From assembly GCA_913056495.1 (NCBI GenBank), contig CAJXMO010000008.1:1-64000 (forward strand): a stretch of DNA of 64,000 nucleotides, given 5' to 3'. The notes under the pieces were generated by a model. It searched no databases. It was not told the DNA's origin and saw nothing but the letters and a program-made list of their open reading frames with translations. The stretch is from an uncultured Alteromonadaceae bacterium. GTDB lineage: Bacteria; Pseudomonadota; Gammaproteobacteria; Enterobacterales; Alteromonadaceae. The position numbers were made by a program, and so were the translations under genes. Shown here piece by piece: positions 17,616 to 27,193 of this stretch (position 1 is the stretch's first letter; every line of letters begins with the position of its first letter).

Positions 17616-17803
17616 AAAATTTTAATTGTTCGGGGAGACGCTAGTGCCTTGATAATACCTAATTATCCGGGATAAAACAGACTTGGATAAAATATTTATT
17701 AAACAATCTGCATATTCTGCACACAGGTCACGAATTAGCGTATACTAAGCAAACAATCTGTATAAAATTAATAAACCCGAAATAAGGTCATCATATCTCT
17801 TTA

Positions 17804-20206
17804 ATGAAATCGACTAATCAAAACGAATCACTTAAATTTCACCCTTTACTTGCCGAAAAACTGGTGAGTTATGTCGAAAGTCAACTTCAGCCTGTCAGTT
17901 ATCTATCACTGTGTGAGCAACTGAATATTCATGGTCTGGAAGCTGAAAAAGAATTGCAAGCTTGCTTAACCGCTGTCGAGCAGGAAGGTCGTGTTGTTCG
18001 TAATAAGAATAATGATTATGCAACACCCGAAATGCTGGGCTTATATGTAGGCAAAGTGATTGGTCATAAAGATGGTTATGGATTTTTAAATTTACCTAAA
18101 GGTAAAAAAGATTTATTTATTCCGGCTCATCAAATGGATGCTTTGTTACACGGTGATTTAATTCTGGCTAAACAAAGCGGAACTGACTCCAGAGGCAGAA
18201 AAGAATGCCGCTTAGTCAGAGTATTGCAAACCCGGACAGAGCCTTTGGTCGGACGTTGTTTTGTTGAACATGGTATTGCTTACGTCATGCCGGATGATAG
18301 TCGCATTGCGCAGGAAATTATTGTACCGGCTGAATATAAAAATGGTGCGCGAAATGGTCAGATGGTCGTGGCTAAATTGCTCACCCGACCGAGTAAGCGA
18401 GTTAATGCAACAGCCAAAATAACAGAAGTTCTGGGTGAACATATGGCTCCTGGAATGGAAATTGAAGTCGCGTTAAGAAATTATGATATTCCGCATCAGT
18501 GGCCAACCAAAGTAGATAAAGAGCTCAAGTCAATCAGTGATGAGGTGCCGGAAAAAGCGAAATTGAACCGGGTTGATTTACGTGATTTACCTTTGGTAAC
18601 CATAGACGGTGAAGATGCCAGAGACTTTGACGATGCGGTTTATTGTGAAACAAAAAAATCAGGGGGCTGGAGGCTCTGGGTCGCAATTGCAGATGTGAGT
18701 TATTATGTTCGACCCGGTACTGCACTGGATGATCAGGCGCAAGAAAGGGGCACCTCTGTTTATTTTCCCGAGCAAGTGGTTCCCATGTTGCCGGAGAAAC
18801 TGTCTAACGGACTTTGCTCACTTAACCCGCAAGTAGATCGGCTTTGCATGGTCTGCGAAATGACCGTTAGTGCAAACGGGCGCTTATCCGGATATAAATT
18901 TTATCAGGCGGTGATGAATTCTCATGCCAGACTCACTTACAACAAGGTACATGCCATTTTAAAAGGCGATGAAGTACTCAGAGAGCGCTATCAGCATTTA
19001 GTACCGGATCTTGAAAATCTGAATAACATGTACGCTTGTTTAAAACAGGCCAGACTGGCGCGTGGTGCAATCGAATTTGATACACTCGAACCTAAGTTTA
19101 TTTTTAATGCCCAGCGAAAAATTGAAACGGTTGAAATTGTTCAGCGCAACGATGCCCACAAAATCATCGAAGAATGTATGATTTTAGCTAATGTGGCCGC
19201 TGCTCAGTTTATTACCAAACATAAAGCTCAGGCGCTCTACCGGGTTCATGATATTCCGGACAGTGAAAAGCTTGCACAATTTGTTGGCTTTTTAGCCGAG
19301 CTGGGTATCAGCTTTACGCTGGATGATGAAATAGAGCCGAAAGACTTTAAATATCTGGTTGACAAAATTGATGGTCGACCCGATCAGGAACTGATTCAAA
19401 CTATGCTATTGCGGTCGATGAAGCAGGCTAGTTATACCCCGGACAATATAGGTCATTTTGGTCTGGCGTTGACAAATTATGCCCATTTTACCTCCCCTAT
19501 TCGCCGTTACCCTGATCTCATCTTACATCGAGCGATCAAGTCTATTCTGCTTGAACAAAAAGTCATTGAAAAAGGCAGCGGCGAATACGTTTATGACCCC
19601 AAAGATATGGATGAGTTGGGCGATCATACCTCAATGACGGAAAGGCGCGCGGAAACGGCGACCCGGGATGTGGCTAACTGGCTTAAATGCGAGTTTATGC
19701 AAGATAGGTTGGGTGATGAATTTGAAGGCGTAATATCAGCTGTAACCAGCTTTGGTTTCTTTGTTAGAATTAACGACTTGTTTGTCGAAGGTTTGGTCCA
19801 TGTCAGTTCACTGCAAAGTGATTTTTATATCTATGATGCGAATAAACACAGGTTAATCGGTGAGCAAAAACGCAAAGTTTATAAACTGGGCGATGAAGTC
19901 AGTATTAAAGTGATGTCGGTTAATCTGGATGATAAAAAAATTGATTTCATTTTAACGGATACTGAATCCAATCAAAAATCGGATAAAGCTTATAAAGGTG
20001 CGCGCAAAAAATACAGTAAGCGTAAAGCTAAAAACCAAACTGAAACTTCCAGCCGTGGCGGCAGTAAAACACAGCAGCTGATGGCGCAGGATAAGTCAGA
20101 AAAAAGTAGCCCTACAGGCAAAAAAATTAAATCGTCCAGCAAAAAACGTAAAGCCAAAGCTGGGAAAAAATCAACTGCAAAAGTCAGTAATAAAAAGCGG
20201 AGATAA
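17804..20206 (+). CDS. rnr: ribonuclease R
   Basis: RNase R is a processive 3'-to-5' exoribonuclease that degrades structured RNA and matures or destroys rRNA, tRNA and tmRNA-linked mRNA. The 800-aa protein shows the family order: N-terminal helix-turn-helix (about 10-80), cold-shock domains ([14 protein letters not shown] from 89), the RNB catalytic domain with acidic [12 protein letters not shown] near 267-278, an S1 domain (about 640-725) and a long Lys/Ser-rich basic tail. rlmB follows 2 nt later in the same operon, a conserved pairing. Confidence 0.96.
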   Translation: MKSTNQNESLKFHPLLAEKLVSYVESQLQPVSYLSLCEQLNIHGLEAEKELQACLTAVEQEGRVVRNKNNDYATPEMLGLYVGKVIGHKDGYGFLNLPKGKKDLFIPAHQMDALLHGDLILAKQSGTDSRGRKECRLVRVLQTRTEPLVGRCFVEHGIAYVMPDDSRIAQEIIVPAEYKNGARNGQMVVAKLLTRPSKRVNATAKITEVLGEHMAPGMEIEVALRNYDIPHQWPTKVDKELKSISDEVPEKAKLNRVDLRDLPLVTIDGEDARDFDDAVYCETKKSGGWRLWVAIADVSYYVRPGTALDDQAQERGTSVYFPEQVVPMLPEKLSNGLCSLNPQVDRLCMVCEMTVSANGRLSGYKFYQAVMNSHARLTYNKVHAILKGDEVLRERYQHLVPDLENLNNMYACLKQARLARGAIEFDTLEPKFIFNAQRKIETVEIVQRNDAHKIIEECMILANVAAAQFITKHKAQALYRVHDIPDSEKLAQFVGFLAELGISFTLDDEIEPKDFKYLVDKIDGRPDQELIQTMLLRSMKQASYTPDNIGHFGLALTNYAHFTSPIRRYPDLILHRAIKSILLEQKVIEKGSGEYVYDPKDMDELGDHTSMTERRAETATRDVANWLKCEFMQDRLGDEFEGVISAVTSFGFFVRINDLFVEGLVHVSSLQSDFYIYDANKHRLIGEQKRKVYKLGDEVSIKVMSVNLDDKKIDFILTDTESNQKSDKAYKGARKKYSKRKAKNQTETSSRGGSKTQQLMAQDKSEKSSPTGKKIKSSSKKRKAKAGKKSTAKVSNKKRR

Positions 20207-20208
20207 TC

Positions 20209-20958
20209 TTGAGTAAGTCTGAATTAATTTTTGGTTTGCATGCGGCAGAATCATTAATTGAAAATGCGCCCCATCGTTTTATTGAAATTTTCTGTTTAAA
20301 AGGTCGTAATGACGAAAGATTAAATAAAATCGTTAATGCTGCCAGAAAAAACGGTATTTCTATTCAATTTACCAATCGCAAAGCTTTGGATGACAAAGCC
20401 GGTGGCGGCCAGCATCAGGGTTTAGTTGCACGTGTACAACCTGCGCCTGTTTTAAATGAAAATGATTTGGATACCTTATTAAAACAGCTTAAAAAACCAG
20501 CATTTTTACTGGTTTTAGACGGTGTTACCGATCCGCACAATATAGGCGCCTGCTTACGAACTGCTGATGCGGCCGGTGTGGATGCCGTGATTGTACCCAA
20601 AGATAAATCAGGCAGTTTAACGGCTGTGGCGAAAAAAGTGGCCTGTGGTGCTGCTGAAGCTGTGCCTTTTATTCAGGTAACCAATCTGGCGCGTACTTTA
20701 CGCGATTTGCAACAGGACGGTGTCTGGGTGGTAGGAACAGCCGGTGAAGCGACACAAACTTTGTATCAGGCTAAATTAACCGGACCTATGGCTCTGGTAA
20801 TGGGCGCTGAAGGCAGTGGTATGAGAAGGCTTACCCGTGAAACCTGTGATGAGTTAATTTCAATTCCTATGGCAGGCAGTGTTTCGAGTTTAAATGTTAG
20901 TGTCGCAACCGGCGTGACATTATTTGAAATGGTTCGCCAGCGACAGGCAAGTCAATAA
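20209..20958 (+). CDS. rlmB: 23S rRNA 2'-O-methyltransferase RlmB (Gm2251)
   Basis: RlmB is a SpoU/TrmH (SPOUT) methyltransferase that modifies G2251 in the 23S rRNA P loop. The N-terminal substrate-binding domain is followed by SPOUT motifs 1-3: [24 protein letters not shown] and [17 protein letters not shown]. At 249 aa it is normal length. The start is TTG at 20209, with GCGGAG 6-11 nt upstream. It is co-transcribed with rnr. Confidence 0.95.
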   Translation: MSKSELIFGLHAAESLIENAPHRFIEIFCLKGRNDERLNKIVNAARKNGISIQFTNRKALDDKAGGGQHQGLVARVQPAPVLNENDLDTLLKQLKKPAFLLVLDGVTDPHNIGACLRTADAAGVDAVIVPKDKSGSLTAVAKKVACGAAEAVPFIQVTNLARTLRDLQQDGVWVVGTAGEATQTLYQAKLTGPMALVMGAEGSGMRRLTRETCDELISIPMAGSVSSLNVSVATGVTLFEMVRQRQASQ

Positions 20959-20966
20959 TCAACTAA

Positions 20967-20989
20967 ACAGGCAAATTAAGTTTGCCTGT
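20967..20989 (+). terminator. hairpin after rlmB
   Basis: ACAGGCAAA-TTAAG-TTTGCCTGT is a perfect 9-bp stem 9 nt after the rlmB stop. The T run after it is weak (TAATCGTTTTA). It overlaps the earliest possible start of the next frame, which argues that the next gene starts further down. Confidence 0.55.
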
Positions 20990-21011
20990 TAATCGTTTTA
21001 AATCCAGTCTT

Positions 21012-21818
21012 GTGAATTCAACCTCATCTCAGCAGCCTAAAAAAATAAACCGGTTAAAGCGTGGATATTATCGCCAGGGCCCGGATTACCGAAACAACAG
21101 AGATATGAATTTTGCTGAAATTCGAAAAGCATTTGGATTTCGTTCAATTCAGGTGGGTCGCTGGGTGACCGAGCAGGAACAACAAATTGCCGCCAATTTA
21201 ATTTATGATGCGTTAATGGATCTGGCTGAGATTTTGAGAGTGCCACCTCAGATACTTTCCTTGAGAGGCAGTTTATCTCTGGCATTTGGCACAGGTGGCC
21301 AAAAATATGTTCAGGCCCATTATGATATGCGCAAGCGCGAACTGGCGCTGGCTAAAAATGCCGGCGGTGGAGCTCTGGCACATGAATGGTTTCATGCGTT
21401 TGACCATTATATTAATGACAAAATTTTTCAGTTACCCAAAGAAAAATTTGCCTCTAACAGTTGGCTGTATAATAAAGAGCCAGTTTCGCATCCATTAAAT
21501 CAAAAACTGGCCCAGTTTTTTAAAACGATTTTTTTAGCCGAAGATGGTCGCCAACCCAGTCCTTATTTAAAAACCAATACGCTGATTGATCAAAAGCTGA
21601 AGCAATACTATTTTGCGATGCCGGAAGAGTTGGCCGCTCGTGCATTTGAATCGGTTATTCAGGACCATGAAATTAAAAATGCTTACCTGGTCAGTGGCAC
21701 AAAAAAATCAGAGCAAGCAGAGTTAGGGATTTTTCCCAAAGCAAAACACAGAGTTGATTTAGCCTGTGCCTGTTATGATTATTTCAACTTATTAGGCAAG
21801 CTTGTTTTAAATCAATAA
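21012..21818 (+). CDS. putative zinc metallopeptidase-like protein (CLCA_X family)
   Basis: This cytoplasmic protein of about 268 aa carries an HEWFHAFDHY motif, an HExxH zinc site with a following Asp/His. It is preceded by GGALA, as in minimal metallopeptidase domains associated with polyvalent proteins. I believe the family is annotated CLCA_X, from memory. A downstream Glu (PEELAARAFESVI) could be the third ligand. The frame opens at TTG 20982, inside a hairpin, so GTG 21012 is chosen tentatively. It follows rlmB but is probably a separate unit. No partner or substrate is indicated. Confidence 0.7.
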   Translation: MNSTSSQQPKKINRLKRGYYRQGPDYRNNRDMNFAEIRKAFGFRSIQVGRWVTEQEQQIAANLIYDALMDLAEILRVPPQILSLRGSLSLAFGTGGQKYVQAHYDMRKRELALAKNAGGGALAHEWFHAFDHYINDKIFQLPKEKFASNSWLYNKEPVSHPLNQKLAQFFKTIFLAEDGRQPSPYLKTNTLIDQKLKQYYFAMPEELAARAFESVIQDHEIKNAYLVSGTKKSEQAELGIFPKAKHRVDLACACYDYFNLLGKLVLNQ

Positions 21819-22037
21819 AGTTTTGACTAAATTTGCACTTTAAAAGATATCAGCTAACCTTAATTCTGCCGTTGACTCAGCCTTGATTCTGCTCACCTGA
21901 TGCTTGCTGCGTCTTATGCTGAGTTCCGGTTTTGTCTGCTGTACAAGCTGTACATTAAAATAATTTTAAAGTTTGCAGTAAGCCGACAAATCATTGCTTT
22001 TATTATTAGCTGGTTATGTTGAGATAAGAATTGTCAT

Positions 22038-24821
22038 ATGGATAAAGACTTTCAGTTTGTTAATGGGCTTGCTCAGTCTGAGCTGGTTGCCATTTGGTGC
22101 CTCGACGAGCATAACCGGACGCAGTTTGTTAATGCTAAAGCTGTCAGCTTGTCAGGTCATAACGAAGCATTTTTGTATAAACAGCACATATTAGATTTTG
22201 TTGAACAAAAAGACACGTTGAAAAGCTGGTTAGCCACTGCCTGTCAAAAAAAAACGCCCGCCGGTCATATTGATTTAATTCACAAAAGTGGTGATAAAAT
22301 TGAATTGCAAGCCATTGTCTGGCCTGTATTTGCTCACGCTCAGTATAAAGGCATAGCTTTGCTTTTACTCGAGGATAAAAAAAGTAGGGCGACTCAGCGG
22401 GAGTTGTTGGTTTTACAGGAAAAGCTGAGCCTGTTTAATCAGACAACAACGGACGTTTTAATTATCCACAAAGGCAGCCAAATTATCGAAGCTAACCAAG
22501 CTGCCTGTCAGTTATTGGAAGTCGACAGCGAACAAATCAGACAAGTCGATTTTTTTCGTTTTATGTCAACCAGTGACAGGCAAAACTTTCAGAAGCAGCA
22601 CCATCTAACTTGCATTGACAATCAGCTGATTCAGTTAATATCTGATTCGGGTAAACAATACCAGTGTCAGCTCTCATCCTGTTTAACTGAATTAGACGGA
22701 GAAAGCGTCAGGGTCACGTTAATTAAAGATATTAGCCAAATGGCTCATATTCATAGTGAATTGGCTAAAATTGAGCAAACCAATCAGGCATTAATTGAAT
22801 CGGCGCCGGATGCAATTGTGTTATTTGATCCCCATCACTTTCAAATATTACAAACAAATAGCAAAGCATCCAGTTTATTTGGAATTCATCAAGATGAATT
22901 GATTGGCAGTCCTTTCAGCCGGTTATTAGTAAAACACACTGACAATCAGCCTGCCCAGTTTGCTCAGTTATTGCGTCAGGCGCTTTCTTGTTTATCTCCC
23001 TGTGGTTATTTGAAAATGCGCCACAGTTCCGGAGCTCAGATAGAATGCGAAGCGCGTTTGGTGATGATTAACTGGCAAGGCCGTCAGCTAATTCGTGCCA
23101 GTTTATTTGATGTCAGTGCGCAAAAGCAGCAACAGGAAAAAATGCACCAGCTATCCAGCGCGTTGGAGCAGACTGCTGATTTAATTTTAATTACAGATAA
23201 AAATGGGACAATAGAATATGCAAATCAGGCGGTAGTGAGCACCACAGGCTATCAAATGGAAGAGATAATTGGTCAAAATCCGAAAATATTTAATTCGGGA
23301 AAACACGATACTGAGTTTATTAAACAGCTTTGGGAAACTATTTTAGCTGGTGAACCTTTTCGCCGGACGATTGCTAACCGTAAACAAAGCGGTGAACTCT
23401 ATTACGAAGAAAAAACCATTAGTCCCATTAAAAACGAATTTGGCGATATAACTCACTTTGTTTCAACCGGCAAAGACATAACCGCCAGAATTATAGCGCA
23501 GGAGAGTCTGGAGCATTTAGCATTTCATGATGTTTTGACTGGTCTGCCCAATCGGGCCCTATTTAACGACAGGCTGAAAAGCGGACTGGCGCAAGCAAAA
23601 CGTCAGCATAAAAAACTGGCTTTGTTATTTTTTGATGTTGATCGCTTTAAACGCATTAATGATACCTTGGGCCATGAAGTTGGCGATATTTTATTAAAAC
23701 AAATTGCCGATAAGTTACGAAAACGGTTTCGCGACAGCGATACGATTGCCCGTCTAGGCGGAGATGAATTTGCGGTTATTATGAATCAGATTGAAGATGA
23801 AACTGCGATTAAAAGAACCGCCAAACAAATTATTAAACTTTTTAATCAACCGATTAAACTGGAAGACAGAGAGTTTTATATCAGTACCAGCATTGGCATT
23901 TCAATTTTTCCTCAGGATGGAGATTCCGGCCAGAGTTTGCTTAAACATGCTGATGTGGCCATGTACCGCGCAAAAGCTCAGGGTCGCAATACCTTTATGT
24001 TTTATCGTGAAGAGATGAATGCACATGCATTTGAACGATTACAGTTGGAATCTGAATTACACCGAGCTTTAAAAAACAAAGAATTTATTCCATATTACCA
24101 GCCCAAACTTTGCCTGAGTACAGGTAAAGTTATTGGGGTCGAAGCTTTGATGCGTTGGCGTCACCCTGAACTCGGATTATTATTACCGGAACGTTTTATT
24201 CCCGTACTTGAAAGTACGGGCCTGATTGTGCCGGTTGGTTACGGATTAATTGAGCAGAGCATCCGGGATTATCAGAATTGGCTGAGTGAAGGTATGACAG
24301 CTTGTGGTTTATCTATCAATTTGTCGGCGCTGCAACTTAAAGATTTAAAATTTATTGAATCCTTTAAATGCATGCTCGCGGATTTACCCGATGGAGATCA
24401 TAATATTGAATTTGAAATTACCGAAAATACTATGATGACAGAGCAAGATGGTGCATTGCTGGTTATGCAACAACTTCGTCATTTAGGCGTAAACCTGTCA
24501 ATTGATGACTTTGGAACGGGCTACTCCTCGCTGGCGCACCTGAAGAATATGCCGGTACAAACAATAAAAATAGACCATTCTTTTATTCAGGATATTGGCA
24601 CTCAAAGTGAAGATGAAGTGATTGTACGTACTGTAATAGCCATGGCAAAGAGTTTGGGCTATCAGATTGTTGCCGAAGGTATAGAAACACTTGAGCAGGT
24701 CAAATTTTTAACCGATTTAGGTTGCGATATTGGTCAGGGCTTTTTATTTAGCGAAGCCATACCTGGCTCTGAAATAATAGAGTATTGCGCTAAGAATAGC
24801 CCGGTTAGCTTGCCTCATTAA
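22038..24821 (+). CDS. PAS-GGDEF-EAL c-di-GMP signalling protein
   Basis: This is a 927-aa sensor that makes and/or breaks cyclic di-GMP. It has no membrane helix, so it is cytoplasmic. About four PAS-like repeats fill residues 1-480, the last followed by a PAC segment (YYEEKTISPIKNEFGDITHFVSTGKD). The GGDEF domain (about 490-655) has an intact GGDEF near 574 and an inhibitory-site RxxD (RDSD) five residues before it. The EAL domain (about 665-915) has EALMRW near 701, ENTMM, DDFGTGYSSL and KIDHSFI, the metal and catalytic motifs. Both activities look possible. It is a single gene with its own spacer. Confidence 0.95.
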   Translation: MDKDFQFVNGLAQSELVAIWCLDEHNRTQFVNAKAVSLSGHNEAFLYKQHILDFVEQKDTLKSWLATACQKKTPAGHIDLIHKSGDKIELQAIVWPVFAHAQYKGIALLLLEDKKSRATQRELLVLQEKLSLFNQTTTDVLIIHKGSQIIEANQAACQLLEVDSEQIRQVDFFRFMSTSDRQNFQKQHHLTCIDNQLIQLISDSGKQYQCQLSSCLTELDGESVRVTLIKDISQMAHIHSELAKIEQTNQALIESAPDAIVLFDPHHFQILQTNSKASSLFGIHQDELIGSPFSRLLVKHTDNQPAQFAQLLRQALSCLSPCGYLKMRHSSGAQIECEARLVMINWQGRQLIRASLFDVSAQKQQQEKMHQLSSALEQTADLILITDKNGTIEYANQAVVSTTGYQMEEIIGQNPKIFNSGKHDTEFIKQLWETILAGEPFRRTIANRKQSGELYYEEKTISPIKNEFGDITHFVSTGKDITARIIAQESLEHLAFHDVLTGLPNRALFNDRLKSGLAQAKRQHKKLALLFFDVDRFKRINDTLGHEVGDILLKQIADKLRKRFRDSDTIARLGGDEFAVIMNQIEDETAIKRTAKQIIKLFNQPIKLEDREFYISTSIGISIFPQDGDSGQSLLKHADVAMYRAKAQGRNTFMFYREEMNAHAFERLQLESELHRALKNKEFIPYYQPKLCLSTGKVIGVEALMRWRHPELGLLLPERFIPVLESTGLIVPVGYGLIEQSIRDYQNWLSEGMTACGLSINLSALQLKDLKFIESFKCMLADLPDGDHNIEFEITENTMMTEQDGALLVMQQLRHLGVNLSIDDFGTGYSSLAHLKNMPVQTIKIDHSFIQDIGTQSEDEVIVRTVIAMAKSLGYQIVAEGIETLEQVKFLTDLGCDIGQGFLFSEAIPGSEIIEYCAKNSPVSLPH

Positions 24822-24826
24822 GTGAA

Positions 24827-25726
24827 TTAGCTTTTAAAAAAAGTTTTAGCTAATAAAAAATCAATCACAGCCCGGGTGCGTTTTGGTAGCTGTTTTCGGG
24901 ACGGGTAAATCAGCGAGAACACAACCGATTCACCACTGAGTTCCGGCATAACGGGTACCAGTTTGTTTTCTTCCAATTCGGCTTTAATGGTCGATGGTAA
25001 TAATAAGCCAACGCCCTGATGATTGACTGCCATTTTTTGTGCCATAAGTGGTGAGTTTACCTGAGTGAAACTTGTCGGTTTTACTTCTACCGGCACAGTG
25101 CGTCTGAATAAATGATGAAGACCGTTGTTAATTAATGGAGAACAAACAATCCAGGGGAGGGCTTCCAGAGCGTTAATATTGGCGGGGATGCCTTTGTCTT
25201 TTAACAGTGTCGGGCTTGCAAATAGCGCAAATTTTTCTTCATGCATGACTCTGGCTACCAGCGCGTTGTCTTTAGGGATGCCAATACGAATCGCTAAATC
25301 AATATTTTCAGAAATTAAATCGAGTTTAGAATCGTTAAATACCAAATCCAGCTGAATGTGCGGATAGGTTGCTTGAAATTCGGCTAATACAGGTAATACA
25401 AATTTTTCACCTATATCATAGTTCAGCGTTAACGAAACCCGCCCGGCTGGTTCAGCTGGGGTGGCTATGGCTTCTATGCTATTGAGTAACTTAGGCAACT
25501 GACTGGCTTGTGCAAAAATTTGCGCCCCTTCATCGGTGAGCGTTAATTTGCGGGTAGAGCGCTGTAATAACCGGATCCCTAAATCTAACTCCAGTGCAGA
25601 TATTTGCTCACTGACTCTCGAACGACTGGTATTCAGCTTTCTCGCTGCACCGGCAAAACTACCGGATTCCACTGTCGTGACAAAGATAGCAAGCAATTTT
25701 AAGTGGTTATAGTTTATTGTACTCAA
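24827..25726 (-). CDS. LysR-family transcriptional regulator
   Basis: This is a 299-aa LTTR: an N-terminal winged helix-turn-helix (residues 8-66, with GSFAGAARKLNTSRSRVSEQ) and a C-terminal periplasmic-binding-like effector domain. It is divergent from the quinone oxidoreductase gene (122-nt spacer), the standard layout for an LTTR that controls its neighbour. Closest in flavour to LTTRs of the small aromatic/quinone-stress subgroup; the ligand is unknown. Confidence 0.9.
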   Translation of the reverse strand: MSTINYNHLKLLAIFVTTVESGSFAGAARKLNTSRSRVSEQISALELDLGIRLLQRSTRKLTLTDEGAQIFAQASQLPKLLNSIEAIATPAEPAGRVSLTLNYDIGEKFVLPVLAEFQATYPHIQLDLVFNDSKLDLISENIDLAIRIGIPKDNALVARVMHEEKFALFASPTLLKDKGIPANINALEALPWIVCSPLINNGLHHLFRRTVPVEVKPTSFTQVNSPLMAQKMAVNHQGVGLLLPSTIKAELEENKLVPVMPELSGESVVFSLIYPSRKQLPKRTRAVIDFLLAKTFFKS

Positions 25727-25780
25727 ATTCAGAACGCCCTATTCTAAAGTGGTCCTCTTATGGTTCTAATGGATTTTAAC

Positions 25781-25812
25781 TAAACTGAAATGGTTTTCCA
25801 GTAAACAGTTTA
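25781..25812. promoter_or_regulatory. inverted repeat in the LysR/qorB spacer
   Basis: TAAACTG (25781-25787) and CAGTTTA (25806-25812) are an inverted repeat 37 nt before the qorB start, at a spacing that could fit an LTTR dimer pair. Upstream, TTCTAAAGTGG and TTCTAATGG form a partial direct repeat. This is the likely LysR-type site. Confidence 0.4.
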
Positions 25813-25848
25813 ATTTTCAAATTCAATTGAGTGAATCAGGAGTCAGTT

Positions 25849-26700
25849 ATGATTGCAGTTACAGGTGCAACAGGTCAGTTAGGTCAATTAGTTATTCAAT
25901 CTTTATTAAATAAAGTTGCGGCAAGTGAAATTGTTGCAATCGTACGCAACGAAGAAAAAGCGGGTGGATTAAAAGCACTTGGCGTTAATGTGAAAGTCGC
26001 AGACTATTCTCAACCCGAACATTTAAAGCAAGCGCTCGCTGGAGTTGATAAATTATTGCTGATTTCCGGCAGTGAAGTCGGCCAGCGCGTCGCTCAGCAT
26101 GCGAATGTTATTCAGGCAGCGAAGCAAGCAAATTTAAGCTTGTTTGCTTACACCAGCCTTTTACATGCCGATAAATCACCGTTAATACTTGCACAGGAGC
26201 ATAAAGAAACAGAAGCCCTGATTAATGCTGCCGGTTTACCTGCTGTGATTTTGCGAAATGCTTGGTACACCGAAAATTATACTCAGGGAGCATCCAGTGC
26301 TGTTGAATTTGGTGCGGTTGCCGGTTGTGCTCAAAACGGAATATTGAATACCGCCAGTCGAGCCGATTATGCTGAAGCGGCCGCCGTGGTATTAACCTCA
26401 AATCAAAATCAGGTCGGTCAGGTGTATGAACTGGCAGGCGATCAGGGGTTTACACTTACGGATTTTGCCAATGAACTCAGTAAACAGAGTGGAAAACCGG
26501 TTAGCTACAACAATTTATCAGAGCAGGAATTCACCGAATTTTTAGTCAGTGTTGGTTTGCCAGAAGGGTTTGCTGCTATATTGGCCGATTCTGAAAAAGG
26601 CGCAGCGGCCGGGTGGCTTGCTGATAATAGCAAAACATTGAGCCGTCTGATTGGCCGTTCAACGATACCATTAGCCAAAAGCATCGAGCAGGTTTTGTAA
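25849..26700 (+). CDS. NAD(P)H:quinone oxidoreductase QorB-like (NmrA/SDR)
   Basis: This 283-aa atypical short-chain reductase of the NmrA/QorB family has the dinucleotide motif VTGATGQLG at residues 3-11. Typical features follow: LLISGSEVGQR, YTSLLHAD, and ILRNAWYTENY as in QorB. It probably reduces quinones with NADPH or responds to redox stress. The ATG at 25849 is preceded by AGGAGT; the GTG at 25831 is less likely. The last 30 nt overlap the convergent TIGR02444 gene. Confidence 0.87.
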   Translation: MIAVTGATGQLGQLVIQSLLNKVAASEIVAIVRNEEKAGGLKALGVNVKVADYSQPEHLKQALAGVDKLLLISGSEVGQRVAQHANVIQAAKQANLSLFAYTSLLHADKSPLILAQEHKETEALINAAGLPAVILRNAWYTENYTQGASSAVEFGAVAGCAQNGILNTASRADYAEAAAVVLTSNQNQVGQVYELAGDQGFTLTDFANELSKQSGKPVSYNNLSEQEFTEFLVSVGLPEGFAAILADSEKGAAAGWLADNSKTLSRLIGRSTIPLAKSIEQVL

Positions 26701-27162
26701 TTCAGCTTGTATACCCAAGTGTTTAAAATACCAGCTGGCAGGGGATAAATACCTATCCCTGCCCGCATTTTGTTTTAGTGCCTGATTGAATTGTTCAATA
26801 ATGAGCCTTTGTTCCTGCTGCTCAAATGCTAATTCACAAGCCAATAATGCTTGTTTAAGCTTCTGGTATTCAGGGTTATCTGAACAAGTTCGCCAATTAA
26901 ATCTGGCTTTGCGAATTAATCCTGTTGTTTGCTCACTGAAACTTTTTAGTTTATTGAGTACAGACTGAAGCTGAGCTTCAGTAAACTGATAATTTTGCTG
27001 CTGTAAAATGGTCAGAATCAGGATTAAATTCACATTCGCATTATGCCCATCCTGCCAGCGTAAACACTGGCTTTTAACTTGATCTGCCTGATATAGCTGG
27101 CATACCTGATGCCATATAATTTGTGGATCAATAATCTGATTATTTGGCTGGGTGAGCGTCAT
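26671..27162 (-). CDS. TIGR02444/DUF2390 family protein
   Basis: This 163-aa protein of the DUF2390 (TIGR02444) family has no known function. It is mainly helical and cytoplasmic. Typical segments are QDGHNANVNLILILTIL and an RKARFNWR stretch. Its 3' end overlaps the 3' end of qorB by 30 nt on the other strand. It lies 31 nt downstream of yheS on the same strand and is probably co-transcribed with it, a common pairing. Confidence 0.85.
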   Translation of the reverse strand: MTLTQPNNQIIDPQIIWHQVCQLYQADQVKSQCLRWQDGHNANVNLILILTILQQQNYQFTEAQLQSVLNKLKSFSEQTTGLIRKARFNWRTCSDNPEYQKLKQALLACELAFEQQEQRLIIEQFNQALKQNAGRDRYLSPASWYFKHLGIQAELQNLLDAFG

Positions 27163-27193
27163 AAATTAAATGTCTGTATTTGTATTCGCTGAG

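Noticed and set aside
21940..21954. TGTACA-AGC-TGTACA palindrome before the GGDEF-EAL gene
   Set aside because: It is short and isolated, about 84 nt before the start, and no matching second site was found; not enough to call an operator.
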